Position numbers and translations under genes: made by a program
Part shown: piece after piece, positions 46,251 through 58,042 of the stretch
Numbering within the stretch: the first letter of the stretch is position 1
How the letters are laid out: each line of letters opens with the position of its first letter
Assembly: GCA_027886185.1 (NCBI GenBank)
Contig: WOAB01000506.1
Location: 3,162,001 to 3,226,000 of the forward strand
Direction: 5' to 3'
DNA: 64,000 nucleotides
DNA from: Rheum nobile
Lineage: Eukaryota > Streptophyta > Magnoliopsida > Caryophyllales > Polygonaceae
Notes under the pieces: generated by a model
Database searches by the model: none
The model's input: the letters and a program-made list of their open reading frames with translations, nothing else
Told to the model about the DNA's origin: nothing

Positions 46251-48995
46251 ATGAAGATTATTACTATGTGCTATGGAGGAGAATGGAAGATAAAAGATGG
46301 AATTAGCACATACATTGGGAATGTATTTTCCAAGGCAATTGTGTGTAATGAGAGTATAAAGTTTCAAGAACTGAAGGAAATGATAAAGGAAAGATTAAAC
46401 ATCAATTCATCACTTGATGAACTGAGAATTAGTCATTTGAATCCATTCCATAATTTCAGGGAAGCATATTCGGTCGATACAGAGGAGGATTTCAGAAGCT
46501 TCTTTGAGATCAATGAGGACTCTGAAGTTTCATGGAGTTTGCTTTTATTTGTGTCATCAACTAGAAACACTCGTGGAAGCAACGACAATCATGATACTGC
46601 GTAGAACAATATAGCTTCTCTTCAATCTAGTTACCATTTGGAACAATACAGTGGCAATATTTGTTGTACAGAGACAAGCAATCTTGAAACTGGATCAATC
46701 TCTGAGCAAAATGAGACAACACAGAATCCAGTCAATACAGACTTCATTATAGTGGGACAAATTTTTGGGACAAAAAGAGAGCTTACAGATGTTGTGAAAC
46801 ATATGACAATGCGCGACAACTTTGGATTTAAAGTAAAGAAATCAAATCCTGAACTGTATAAGATTGTATGTCTAGATGCTGAATGCAAGTGGAGATTAAG
46901 GGTTGCGGTATTGCAGGGTACTGAATTCTTCGAAGTGCGAATATTTGTTCAAGAATATACTTGCTCTTTTGACTTCAGATGTGAAAACACCATTAAACCT
47001 TCATTCAAAATGATTGGAGAGACAATGAAGACAAGGTAAATGTCCAACCAAATAACAATATATTCTATAGTCTCAGAAATATTTTTTATTAACAGATATC
47101 TTGCCTTCAATGCAGGTTTATAAATATATCAAAGGGGCCGACGCCTAATATGATTCGCAATGACATGAGAACTGAGTTTTTTCAGGATATAAGCTATTGG
47201 ACAGCTTGGATGGCACATGAATGGGCACAAAATCTCATAAGAGGAACACCTGAAGCAAATTATGGGATGTTGCCTATATACTGTCACAGTATCAAACAAA
47301 TAAACAACGGTACATACACATGCTTAAAAACTGAAGACCAGCACCGTTTCAAATATGTATTCATCGCAATTGAAGCATCAATCAAAGGTTTCCAAGTAAT
47401 GAGAAAGGTACCAAATTAAGATCAATCTGTAGTGTGATTTATTCAAAATAATACTTTTGTTATAGAGTTGAATTTTCAAAAAAGAGGATCTAGAGACAGT
47501 TTGCAACTGTCCACAATGAGACTCCAGAAAGAGTTTGAAAGTGTCTCTAATGAGTATCTAGGAATAATTTCACATTCCAACTCTAAAAAGAGTTTAACTG
47601 TCCCCATTGTAAATAGGGACAGTTTGTAGGGACAGTTTGCAATTGTCTCCAATGGGACTCTAGAAAGAGTTTGCAAGTGTCCCTAATGAGTATCACAGAA
47701 CAATTTCACAGTATCTTGAATGAAATAGGGACAATTACAAATTGACACTAAGAAGGCTGTGTGGACAATTGCATAGTGTCCATAATAAATTTTATCTAGA
47801 TTGAAACTTACATGGTGAATGAAATCTTTTATAGGTGATCATGGTTGATGGAACGCACTTACACGGAAAGTATGAGGGACATCTTTTGATTGCATCTTCA
47901 CAAGATGGGAACCATCAAATCTACCCACTTGCTTATGTTGTAGTAGATTCTGAGAATGACAAGTCCTGGACATGGTTCTTTGAACAGTTGGCTAAGGTGA
48001 TTCCTTCTTCAAACCAGTTGGTTATTGTCTCTGATCGGCACCAGAGTATTTGCAAAGCTGTTGAGCTTGTGTACTCTTCATCTGAACATGTAGTATGTAC
48101 AAGGCATTTGAAAGAAAATTTGAAAACAAGATTCAGAGACAAAGGAGTATGCAGATTGTTTACAAAAGTTGCAGAAAGTTACACAAGATCAGATTTTGAT
48201 GATAATTTCCAGAAGATATGCAGCATAAATCCAGAGATAGGAAAGTATCTAGAAATTGCAAAATTGGAGAAATGGGCTAGAGCATATTGCAAAGGGCAAA
48301 GATACAACATTCTGACCACAAATAATGCAGAATCTGTCAACAATGTGCTCATGGAAGCAAGATCATTCCAGATTGTTGCTCTTCTTGAATACGTAAGAAA
48401 TTTGATATCAAAGTGGTTTAGCGAGAGACGGAAGAAGGCAGAGGAGAACAAGGAGACACTGACACCAGCTATCCAAAAAATACTCGAGGAAAGATACAAT
48501 CTATAAAAAATGTATGAAGTGAGAGAACTAAACTCCGTTCAATTTCAAGTAACAGGTGGCAAATTATATGGAGTGGTTGATTTAAAAGCCAAAAAGTACA
48601 GCTGCAAGGTATTTGATATAGAACACATTCCTTGTGTACATGCATTAGCTACCATTAAGAAGAAAAAATGGAAAATGACAGATTTCGTTAGCAGATACTA
48701 ATCTACTTCAGCTTGGTACACTGCATACCGAGAGACAATCTACCCAGTACCTACACAATCAGAAGATATTGTCCCAAATGATGTAATCAGCATAGAATGT
48801 AATCCTCCACTTGTCACAAGAAAGAGTGGCAGGCCAAGAAAGAGAAGGTTACCTTCTATAGGAGAATTTGGGAGAATTGCCAACAAAAAAGCATCAAGAA
48901 GACCTCGCAAGTGCAGCATCTGCAGTTCTGCTGAGCACATCAAGAATACATGCGGGAACAAAGCATCAAGCAACAAGTTGATGCAGTTGGAGTAG
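46251..48995 (+). pseudogene. MURA-type transposase of the KI-MULE (three in-frame stops)
   Basis: Exons 46251-47035, 47116-47407 and 47835-48995 join in frame (introns of 80 and 427 bp with GT-AG ends) to 746 codons including the final TAG. An N-terminal PB1-like region (residues about 1-110) is followed by the MuDR DNA-binding region (FGTKRELTDVV...CKWRLR). The MULE transposase domain carries the DDE-type residues in MVDGTHLHGKYEG, VSDRHQSI and NNAESVNN. A SWIM zinc finger reads YSCKVFDIEHIPCVHALA, and a C-terminal knuckle reads CSICSSAEHIKNTC. The enzyme would cut and join element ends in the nucleus. Stops at 46602, 48504 and 48699 interrupt an otherwise conserved frame, so decay is mild. 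The second intron is full of the element's short inverted repeats. Confidence 0.9.
47480..47790. repeat. GGGACAGTTTGCAACTGTCC motif cluster in transposase intron 2
   Basis: Words ACAGTTTGCAACTGTC, AGAGTTTGCAAGTGTCCCTAA and GGGACAGTTTG recur at about 47493, 47527, 47618 and 47660. They match the motif of the 78-bp array in sequence but not in period. Confidence 0.75.
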
Positions 48996-49209
48996 TTTTT
49001 TTTTTTGAAAAACAAAAAAAAAAATATTTCTATGAAATTCAGGTACAATAGTTTGTTGTTTTGCTGAAAATGTGAGGATTTTATCTTGCAGAAACTTAAA
49101 ATCTAATTCTAGAATTGTTAAATAATATGTTTTTATCATTTTTGGAAAATGAATTCTTAAATGCACTATTGTTGAGCAAATGTAATATTCTGGACCTGAA
49201 AAAAACTTC

Positions 49210-49980
49210 CAAAATGACTCATGGGACAATTGTCCCTTCAACTGAGCCTAAAAGAGTCAATTTTCAACTATCCCTAGATAGACAATGTAGTTAAACAATT
49301 GTCCCAAAAAAGACAGTTCCAAGAGACATCTGGGGACAACTGTCCCTAAAGAGAAAGTATTATTGAACAATTGTTCCTAAAAAGGACATTTCCAAAATGC
49401 CTTTGGGGACAATTGTCCCTAAAGGGTAACTTCCAAGAAGCATCTGGGGACATTTTCCAACTTTCTCTAAAGAGACAATTTCCAACTGTCAATAAAGGGA
49501 AAGTATGGTTAAACAACTGTCCCTAAAAAAGAAACTTCAAAAATGCCTTTGGGGACAACTGTCCCTAAAGAGGCAATTCCAACAAACATAAGGGGATAGT
49601 TGAAAACTGTCCCTAAAGAGAAAGTATTGTTGAACAACTGTCCTTAAAAAAGACACTTCCAAAATAAATTTGGGAACACTTGTCCCTAAAGAGGCATTTC
49701 CAAAAAGCATCTGGAAACAGTTTCCCATTGTCCCTAAAGAGACAATTTCCAACTGTCCCTAGAGAGAAAGTATTGTTGAACAACTGTCCCTAAAAAACAC
49801 ATAAAAAATGACTTTAGAGACAATTGTACATAAAGACGCACTTCCAACTGTCCATAAAGAGACAATTTCAAATTGTCCCTAGAGATACAATATAGTTGAA
49901 TAATTGTCCCTAACAAGACACTTCCAAGAAGCATATGGGGACAGTTTCCAACTGTCCCTATGAAGACAGTCCAAACATGC
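49210..49980. repeat. Imperfect repeat array between the convergent MULE genes
   Basis: Units of about 119-147 bp, marked by AGAAAGTATTGTTGAACAA at about 49356, 49502, 49619 and 49768. Each contains GGGGACAATTGTCCCTAAAG-type inverted words. The array fills the gap after the transposase stop, before about 500 bp of plain AT-rich sequence and the end of the Ulp1-like gene. Confidence 0.85.
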
Positions 49981-52189
49981 ATCTTAGGCCTAATATGAAA
50001 CAGTATCTAAAATCTGCTTAATGAGTATTTAATGTGCAAAGTTTCATCTGTACACAAATAGGAGTTCAAGGACCTGCGAGATCTGGGGAATAAAATCCAG
50101 ATTAGCCTAATTAAAACATGCAGCTAGAAAATTGTTCAAGGACCTAGAAGATCTGCAAACCAGTATTTTCTTTTTCATTAGGATTGTTTATTTGTTCAAG
50201 GAACATTTGCAAAAGTAAAAAACCTGGCTATATTTGCAAATATTGATGATGATAAGAAATTTTTTATTTGTAAAGCAAATTCATAAAAGATTTCAAACAA
50301 TACATCATGTCCTTAAAACATCAAACACAAACTGAGTATCTTCTACTATATTACATTAAAATCCAATAAAAACAACAACATGACCAAATGTTTGTCACTT
50401 GCAAGCATTACAAAGACACCATAAAAGTTCAAAGTTCACGCTGGTTAGGAGGCAATGGCTTGAACACATATCACCCATTGAACAGATCAATGCACATCTT
50501 GTATCTATGCGCCTTGATACGAGCATCATTGAGATCGTCAAAGTTTCCACCAAAAGCACGAGCTTCAATAAATTTTAATGTGTAGACTCCACAATTGCCA
50601 CTGTATACAAATAAGATAAGAATCAAAATAAGAAAACAAAAATTAAAATCTGAGTGCATACAAGAATTAAAGAAAACTACCTTGGAGGATCTTGAGGACA
50701 ATTATCTATAGGTACTCTGTGCCAAGCAAAATCCCCTTCAAACGAGCCCATGTGTGTGAATCTATTACACCTCTTCAATACCCTTGGAAGGATAGACAAC
50801 AAAGGACGTATCAAAGCATACAGCTTCTTATCTTTGAACAAATCTATGTTGCAATCCCAAATTGTAACATGGCGTTCTACCAAGTCTATTTCTAAAGCAA
50901 TCCAATGCGCCATGTTTAAGTTAAAGTGGGTGAACACTTTAGTAACATCGGTATACCATGACTTCAAGTAGAATGTAGAAGCGGTTCCATAAATGAAGTT
51001 AAGAAGGCGATCTGGAATAAAATTCTCATCAGCTAAACACTTTTCTTCAATTGATGGGTTAAAATAGCCATAAAAACCAAAATCCATTATGGCTATATTC
51101 TTCCAAGCATCTGATTCTTCAAAGACACGCTTCTTGAAGTGGTATAAAACTTCACCAATTTGTTGTTACAACAAATATGAATAAAATCAAATTAGGTTCA
51201 GAAACAGTGAAAGTTATAGAAAAAAGACTAGTCAGAGAAGGAAGCTTATATCATCAGTAATCCACTTGTTCTTGTACTGTAGTTTAAAGAAAAAATCCTT
51301 ATTAAGTGAACCATCATGACCAGGCACAATAGCGTCACGATTTCTATAAGAATAAAACATTAAAGATATAATTAAAACAAAGTGACTTAGGGACAACTCT
51401 TGAAGAAAGAATGAAGCTCTCCTTTATCCAACTGTCCCCAAGTAGGATAAGAGACAGTCCCAAACAGTTGGAAAACGATGAAAAAACAATTCAATACTTC
51501 AATCCAAAAAAAGATAAAAACTTACTTATCAGATTTGAGTCATTCATGGAAAGGTCTACGCTCCTCAATATCGTAAAATGAATATGCTGGTCTTCCAGGA
51601 ATTCTGATTTTTTTACTCTTGTCACTAGTAAAAGGAGTTTGCAATTTTTTGCTAAGCGTTAACTGTCTACTGGATTTGCGTACAAGGCAACCCTCTTCCG
51701 ACCCTTGTGAACCTTGAAGCGATCCACCCTCGCCTTAAGATTCACTGATTACACCAACCTTGTTCAAGTCTGTCTTTTCTTATTCAACTATGGATTCAAT
51801 ATCCCCGATTGCATTATCCTCTTCCATATCAGAAACTTGAGCAACTTCTGTTGTTTTTTCACTGCCACCCCCAACATTTGGTAGGTCATCAATCCTTACG
51901 ACATTGACACTCTCAACTATGGATTCAATATCCCCAATTGCATTGTCCTCTTTCACATCAGAAACTTGAGCAACTTCTATTGTTTTTCCAGTGCCACCCC
52001 CAACATTTGGTAGTTCATCAATCCTTGCGACATTGACACTCTCAACATCTAAAGTACCATCACCTTGTTTCAGAACAGGTTCATTTGTGTTGGCATTATC
52101 AACAACTGCATTATGTTGATCTAGTTTAGATTTATCATTTCTTGATATAACAAAACTAGGACAGTATGCAAATGTCCCCACCATTTTGC

Positions 52190-52450
52190 AGACAGTTACA
52201 ACTTGGATTTAATAGATTTCTGTGATCAAATTACATCTCTGTATTGTGGATCTCGTTCTAGTGGAACTACTTTCCCCAATCATATTCTCAAATCAACTAA
52301 ACCTGTTTACTTTGCTCTGCTTGATAACCAAAACCCCCTTTCCTTGTTACTTGTTAATCATAATTGCATACTTCATCAGATCTTCCATGTGGGTTCGACC
52401 CTTACTTGCTTGCTATACATCTGTTTAGTAGGTTGTTAGGACTTTTACTT
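52190..52450 (-). repeat. Possible small insertion in the Ulp1-like gene
   Basis: This segment breaks the acidic linker exon and reads unlike it. On the minus strand it contains AGTAAGGGTCGAACCCACATGG, here given as two parts: AGTAAGGGTCG and AACCCACATGG, resembling an RNA polymerase III B-box (GGGTCGAACCC). It may be a SINE- or MITE-type insertion. No target duplication could be defined. Confidence 0.3.
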
Positions 52451-54139
52451 TGACTAGGTCATTCAACGATATTTGCATTGCATATTTCGGCCATGTCACC
52501 TTTCTCATTCAAATTGCAATCCACATCATCTCTAACTTCAAGATCAAGAGGTTCATTGATATTTGCATTTTCAGAAGATTCTCCAATAACAGCATCAGAA
52601 TCAATAGCCTTACTTATCACCTATCAAAAAAATAAAAGCAAAAAAATTAATAAAACATCACAACATAATACAAATTGAAGTAGCAATTATAAAAAAAAAT
52701 TATGGGACAATTACGGAGTGTGTTTAAAAGGATGGGGACATTTTGAAATCTTTCCCAAGAGTCTTGGGGACAATTAGTATAATATCCCAAGTAGATCTGG
52801 AAACAACTTTTAAATTGTCATAACATATAGGCATATTTTGAAAATTGTCCACACAAATGTAACACAACAAGTAGGGATTAAGAAAATTGACGTGTGAGAA
52901 TTTACCTGATCGACTTTTCTTTCATGCTCGGAAATGAGTTCAATTGCGCCTTGTAAGGTATTTAAATTTGTTGTAGATGGAACATCAAACTCGTTGAAGA
53001 TTTGTTCTCTTGACGGCTGAAAAGAAGCATCATCTTGATCAGTGGCATGCAAGTCTTCATGTGTTGCATTAACATTCAAGTTCATAGTCTTCTTAATATC
53101 CGCAACATCCTTCACAAGTAGAGAAATTTTTAAGTCTTGAGCCTTCAAAATAGAAAACAGTTTCTTTGCCCAGTCTGGTTCTAGGGTATCATCTTTTTTG
53201 GAATTAACACCAGCTCCATCAAAACTTCCCGCGTCGTCCTTTCTTCTCGGCATTTCAAAAGAAGCACTAACAGTTTCTTCGCTTTCTGAGACTGCACCTT
53301 CATCCTGTTTCCCTGAAACATTCTCTGTATCTGTAGGAGACAAATTTGCGGGGAAATATTCATTCAATATATGATCAATCTGCCTTTGCAAGTCAACATT
53401 TTCATCATACAAAACAAGTGCTCTTGAGTTGTCCTCCAAAGTCACAGACTTACCAACATCCTGATGGCAAAACATAACACCACCTCTACTTTGATTCCTC
53501 TATTTTACACCTTGATTGGCTTGTTTAACTTTCGGTGTAGCATGCTTCTTGGGTTGAGGAATTCTTGTTTGTATATTCTTTATAGACTGTCTCGGTGAAG
53601 AACTACACTTAGACTGAGCACCACTTGTTTTTATATTCTTTATAGATTGTCTCGGTGAAGAACGACACTTAGACTGAGCACCCCTTGGCAATCTGCTTGA
53701 CAGAATCTTTCTTTGTAGCAGGCTTCTTAAAATCATTTTTCTCTTGAACTTTTTGTGTAGCAGGCTTCTTAAAATCATTTTTATCTTGAACTTTTTGTGT
53801 AGCAGTAGAATTCACAACCTCAGACTTTCGCTTCCTAGAATCTCTAACACATGGAGATGAAAAACTTACTCTTTTTCTCTTTCCATCGGCTTTTTCCTCT
53901 TTTAACTGAGACAAAATAGCACCCCTGTCAAAGGATATTGAATCTTCTTCATTTTTCTGTTGAAGCTCATGTGCAAGAGCAACCATGTATTTAGAAAAAG
54001 AATCAAACAATTCATCATCCACTTCATCTTCAAAAAACAGATGACGAAAACGTGCATGCTCTTCATACGGTGGATAGTGAATTTTCTGTAAGAACATACA
54101 AGAAAGAATTGTCATAACATAGTTTGATACATTTGACAG

Positions 54140-54450
54140 AAAGGAAGCTTAGAGACAGTATGCAAATGTCCCAATGATGGTGCAGACAGTATGCAACTGT
54201 CCCCATGATGTTGGAGACAGTTAGAAACTGTCTCCATCATATGGGGAAAGTTACAAGTTGTCCCCAAAATGGTGGGGACAAATTCTACATGTTCCTAGTA
54301 AGCTAGAGACATTACTGTCCACACTTTACTGTCTTCATGATGGTGGGGACAGTTAGAAATTGTCACCTTAATGGTGGAGACAATTAGAAACTGTCCCCAT
54401 CATATTGCAGACAGATAGAAAACTGTCCCCATATGTGAGGGACCGATTAT
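54140..54450. repeat. GGGGACAGTTAGAAACTGTCCCC motif cluster in a Ulp1-like gene intron
   Basis: At least seven words of the type GACAGTTAGAAACTGTCTCC, separated by ATGATGGTGG or ATCATATGGGG spacers. It occupies most of the intron between exons 54665-54507 and 54085-52906. Confidence 0.85.
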
Positions 54451-54565
54451 AGATTGCCCATAAAAGTTTATAATACATGTATATAACATTTAAGAAAAGG
54501 ACTTACCAAAGGATAAGTATCACAAAATTTATGCATTTCAGAAAACTTAAAGTAAATCTGTTTTT

Positions 54566-55361
54566 TAAGACTAGCCCAAGAATGCATATATGAAACATTT
54601 CTTGGCCTTGTACCAACACATTTAACAAGATGTCGAAACTGCGGAAATGACTGCAAAATCCACACCTTTAGAAAAACAATAAAAAAGAAACAAAAATTAG
54701 CATAACTACCTATTTGAAAACAAAACATGAAAAGGGGACGAAAAATAACAACATAAAAGAATATAATAATACCTAAAAAGGAAGTGGGTAACCAACTATT
54801 GAATAGGTATACCTTTCTTCAGTAAGAGGACGACCATTCATCCCAGTAGCAACACTCATAAAGACATCATGAGAGGCACAATACACAGCCCTACCCCAAG
54901 GATACTTACAAAACATGTCCCAATCATTGAATAGTCTAACAAACTATTCAATGATGCATGTACAAAACATGTCCCAATTAAGACTAGCCCAAGAATGCAT
55001 ATATGAAACATTTCTTGGCCTTGTACCAACACATTTAACAAGATGTCGAAACTGCGGAAATGACTGCAAAATCCACACCTTCAGAAAAACAATAAAAAAG
55101 AAACAAAAATTAGCATAACTACCTATTTGAAAACAAAACATGAAAAGGGGACGAAAAATAACAACATAAAAGAATTTAATAATACCTGAAAAGGAAGTGG
55201 GTAACCAGCTATTGAATAGGTATACCTTTCTTCAGTAAGAGGACGACCATTCATCCCAGTAGCAACACTCATAAAGACATCATGAGAGGCACAATACACA
55301 GCCCTACCCCAAGGATACTTACAAAACATGTCCCAATCATTGAATAGTCTAACAAACTCAT
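54566..55361 (-). repeat. 413-bp tandem duplication inside the Ulp1-like gene
   Basis: 54566-54948 and 54979-55361 match at an offset of 413 bp with only about four differences. Each copy holds the end of exon 1, the short intron and the start of exon 2. At the junction (54930-54978) the word TCATTGAATAG is followed by its inverse CTATTCAATGA and then by a second ACAAAACATGTCCCAAT, i.e. templated filler sequence. Confidence 0.92.
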
Positions 55362-55929
55362 ATCTGACATGTTCTTGACGTGTAGGGAACAAAACCATCT
55401 CAACTATAATAAGATGTGCTAGCCTAAACTTCTTATCCCTATCTTGTTCAGCATCAAACAGATTTAAAAGCTGATCCCATTGACATGGCTCAACTCCTAG
55501 TACCTCTTTCATACTAGCATTGGGAGGCACAAATTCCGTATGATCATTGCAATTCATGCCAGTAATCGCTGCAAATTCAGCCAATCCATACCGGCATACA
55601 TGGTCTCATACTTTAAATCACATCTCAAACTTCTTTTCACTCTTAACCCGGTGCATAAGAATGAAGTGGACTAATTGGCTCACAAATTTGAAGTTATCAC
55701 CCCAAACAATAATATCACCAAACAAACCTTCGCGGATACGATGCATATCCTCAATGTGCAGAGACGCCTCAATATGAGCAAGTACTGAATACTTGTTATA
55801 CACATTAACCTTACCAGGACGATGCCACACTCTATCACAAACATACTCACATGCTGATGGATCCATCACCTATAAAAATAATTGACAAACAGAACTTTCA
55901 GACTTAATAAATCAAACATTAGGTGCAAA

Positions 55930-56410
55930 AAGTTACAATAATGTACCAACAGTAAGGGGACAGTTTATAAAGGTCATGTAAAAGGTAAAGAAAGTAACAA
56001 AAAGCCCCCTAACAGTGTAGGCATAGAGTATAATTGTTACAAAAAGCAATTAATAAATGGGGACAGTGAAGACATATACTATAGAATCAAGGATAGTTAT
56101 AAAATGACAAAAACAATATGAGGACAGTTAGAAAATTACACAACAATATGGGGACAGTGAAGACATATACTATAGAATCGAGGACAGTTATAAAATGACA
56201 AAAAAAATATGAGGACAGTTAGAAAAGCTCACAACAATATGGGAACAGTGAAGAAATATAATATAGAGTCAGGGACAGTTACAAAAACCACTAACAAATG
56301 TAGGGACAGTTAAAATCTGAACAATAGAAGATGGGGACAGTAAAAAAATATGAATAATAGGAGAAAAAAGTTTGTAATTGTGACATATATAGATAGGGAC
56401 AGTGAACATT
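55930..56410. repeat. GGGGACAGTTA motif cluster at the 5' side of the Ulp1-like gene
   Basis: AATATGGGGACAGTGAAGAC, GGGACAGTTATAAAATGACA and related words recur about ten times, here mostly in one orientation (GGGACAGT) rather than as inverted pairs. Confidence 0.8.
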
Positions 56411-56864
56411 GTAACCAACAACGACTGGTAGAAGTGAAACAGTCCACGTCACATTTAGAACAACTTGAATATGTACACATGCATCCTCAAAAGAAATATC
56501 TGGTACAAGCACGAAAATGAAGAAGAATGAAAAACAATCAAGTGTAGACACATATATACAAGCATGATTTGATACAGCATAAACCCTAAAAAAAACGGAG
56601 AACAAACAACCATATAACGACACTTACGAGAAGATCGAACACACTAGAAAGGTAGCTTGAACGAAGTTCGACGAAATCGGAAACGTATCAGAGGAGATTG
56701 AGAGCAATCGAAGAGAAATTCCGACGAAACGGAATATCTGCAACAGGAAGCAACAGAGACTCGAAGTGGTTTCAAGGGAAAAAAAAAACAAGTTACATAG
56801 TTGGGTGATTTGCCGCTCAATAGGAGGAAGAGAGAGAAAAGGCCGAGCATGTGGTCAGGGGGTC

Positions 56865-57568
56865 GAGCTAGCACTTTCAGATAAAAGAGGCTCGTGCGGC
56901 ATATTCTTGAGAAAATCGGGCCCTTTGATTTAAACTATCGGGGCAGTTGAAGCTTTAGGCATAGTTTGGGATTAACTTGGGTATGATTTTGGCCGAAAAG
57001 ATATAATTGTATATTAAGTAATATTCTAGGGACCGATTGGTATATTATTAGTGGGGAGAAATAGCTATTTGAAAGTCTCTTCGGCGGACATTTAGACCTT
57101 TTGACTTAGCGGAAGTTTGGATTTAGTAAATTTTGCTTGGTTTAGCTTTTAAAAAGGGTGATGTTAATCTTCACACTAAATTAATAAACTTCACACTTTG
57201 AAATTACTATAATATTCTTGTCCGTAATATGATAATATCTTTGCGCATAACATGGTTACTTAATTCCCAAATTTTATCCTCCCGGAAAGCCATCACTATC
57301 GTCGATCTAAGCCTCTCACGGATTAATGATCCAGCACTGTCACCGCAGATCAAGTGTTGGGCGTCACCCTCAAGCATTATCTCAATTCCAACATAAAATA
57401 CGATTAAAAGATTAATGGGGAATGAATCTAACATCTTACAATACTAGCCAATGCAAAAGCAATGAAGACAACACAATGCATTTTAACACTCCCAACCAAA
57501 AAACCCCAAAAACAACCCCCATCAACAATAAACCAAAAACACCAATCTACCACCACCACCTGTCCATC

Positions 57569-57600
<32 letters not shown>

Positions 57601-57829
57601 CAATTACTCAAAAAATACAATGATCAAACAAAGACCTCCAAAATACAGAGCAGATATAGCAACTACATCAAAAACAACAACAGGATCACCTCCTACCCCC
57701 AAACTCAAGGGATAACCTCCCATAAATTTAAAGGGATTACCTCCCACATACCCCCAAACTCCATGTTTTTTTAGCTTTCTTCTTGAAACATGGAGAAACA
57801 ACGCAGGAATAGAAAGAGGTACAAAAAGG
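56865..57829. other. Intergenic, between KI-MULE and copia element
   Basis: No clear gene. There is an ACC/AAC-rich microsatellite at 57545-57605. The minus strand from about 57801 to 57604 is open and continues past the copia insertion at 57829/62612 (see findings). A second minus-strand frame (57207-57434) has no recognisable domain. Confidence 0.4.
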
Positions 57830-57968
57830 TGTTAGAATTAGTCTTATTATTGTATTTATACCTTTGTAATTATCTATTCTTGTAATTACTTTTCTGTCCT
57901 CATGTAACTATATATATACTCTATCAATAATATCAGGCAATCACTTTTGGGGCATTTACATTATCACA
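57830..57968 (+). repeat. 5' LTR of the intact copia element
   Basis: TGTTAGAATTAGTC to CATTATCACA, 139 bp. It differs from the 3' LTR only at the C of TTTTCTGTCC. It should hold the promoter: TATATATATACTC at about 57909 is a plausible TATA box. Confidence 0.95.
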
Positions 57969-57980
57969 TGGTATCAGCCT
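57969..57980 (+). other. Primer-binding site (initiator tRNA-Met type)
   Basis: TGGTATCAGCCT directly follows the LTR. The first nine bases match the tRNA-Met site used by the other elements here; the last three differ. Confidence 0.8.
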
Positions 57981-58042
57981 AACAAACTCCTTCCTCTTTT
58001 CTCTCTCTCCAATATCACGATCCCCCTTTTCTCTTGCCCACC

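Larger units (their letters stand above)
50471..55869 (-). pseudogene. Ulp1-like cysteine protease gene of the KI-MULE (DUF1985 + C48)
   Basis: Likely exons, right to left: 55869-55186 (DUF1985 region, ITGMNC ... WGRAVYCASHDVFM), 54665-54507 (FPQFRHLVKCVGTRPRNVSY), 54085-52906 (basic and coiled linker), 52620-51526 (acidic linker with a 43-residue repeat, then RKSSRQLTLSKKLQTPFTSD), 51342-51249, about 51160-50681 and 50600-50471. The last two hold the Ulp1 domain with catalytic His (MAHWIALEID), Asp (IWDCN), Gln (DNCPQ) and Cys (SGNCGVY). The Ulp1 family cleaves SUMO-type conjugates; the role of the MULE version is unknown. Lesions: two TGA codons in exon 1 (about 55604 and 55616), a frameshift near 53690, TAG at 53500-53502, stops in 52620-51526, and a 413-bp tandem duplication across exons 1-2. 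The first exon(s) right of 55870 were not found. Confidence 0.85.
45261..56864. mobile_element. Kaonashi-type Mutator-like element (KI-MULE) with Ulp1-like gene
   Basis: The defining content is a MURA-type transposase gene (46251-48995, +) facing a gene with a DUF1985-like N-domain and a Ulp1/C48 protease C-domain (55869-50471, -). Plant MULEs carrying a ULP-like gene are known as Kaonashi elements and usually lack long terminal inverted repeats. Ends are approximate: GCTTGACCCCCT at 45257-45268 and its inverse AGGGGGTCGAGC at 56857-56868 are the best terminal match. Flanks CTAGCTGCTT and CTAGCACTT are suggestive of a 9-10 bp duplication but not clean. Non-coding parts hold arrays of short GGGACA/TGTCCC inverted motifs. 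Both genes have nonsense codons, so this copy is not autonomous now. Confidence 0.8.
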
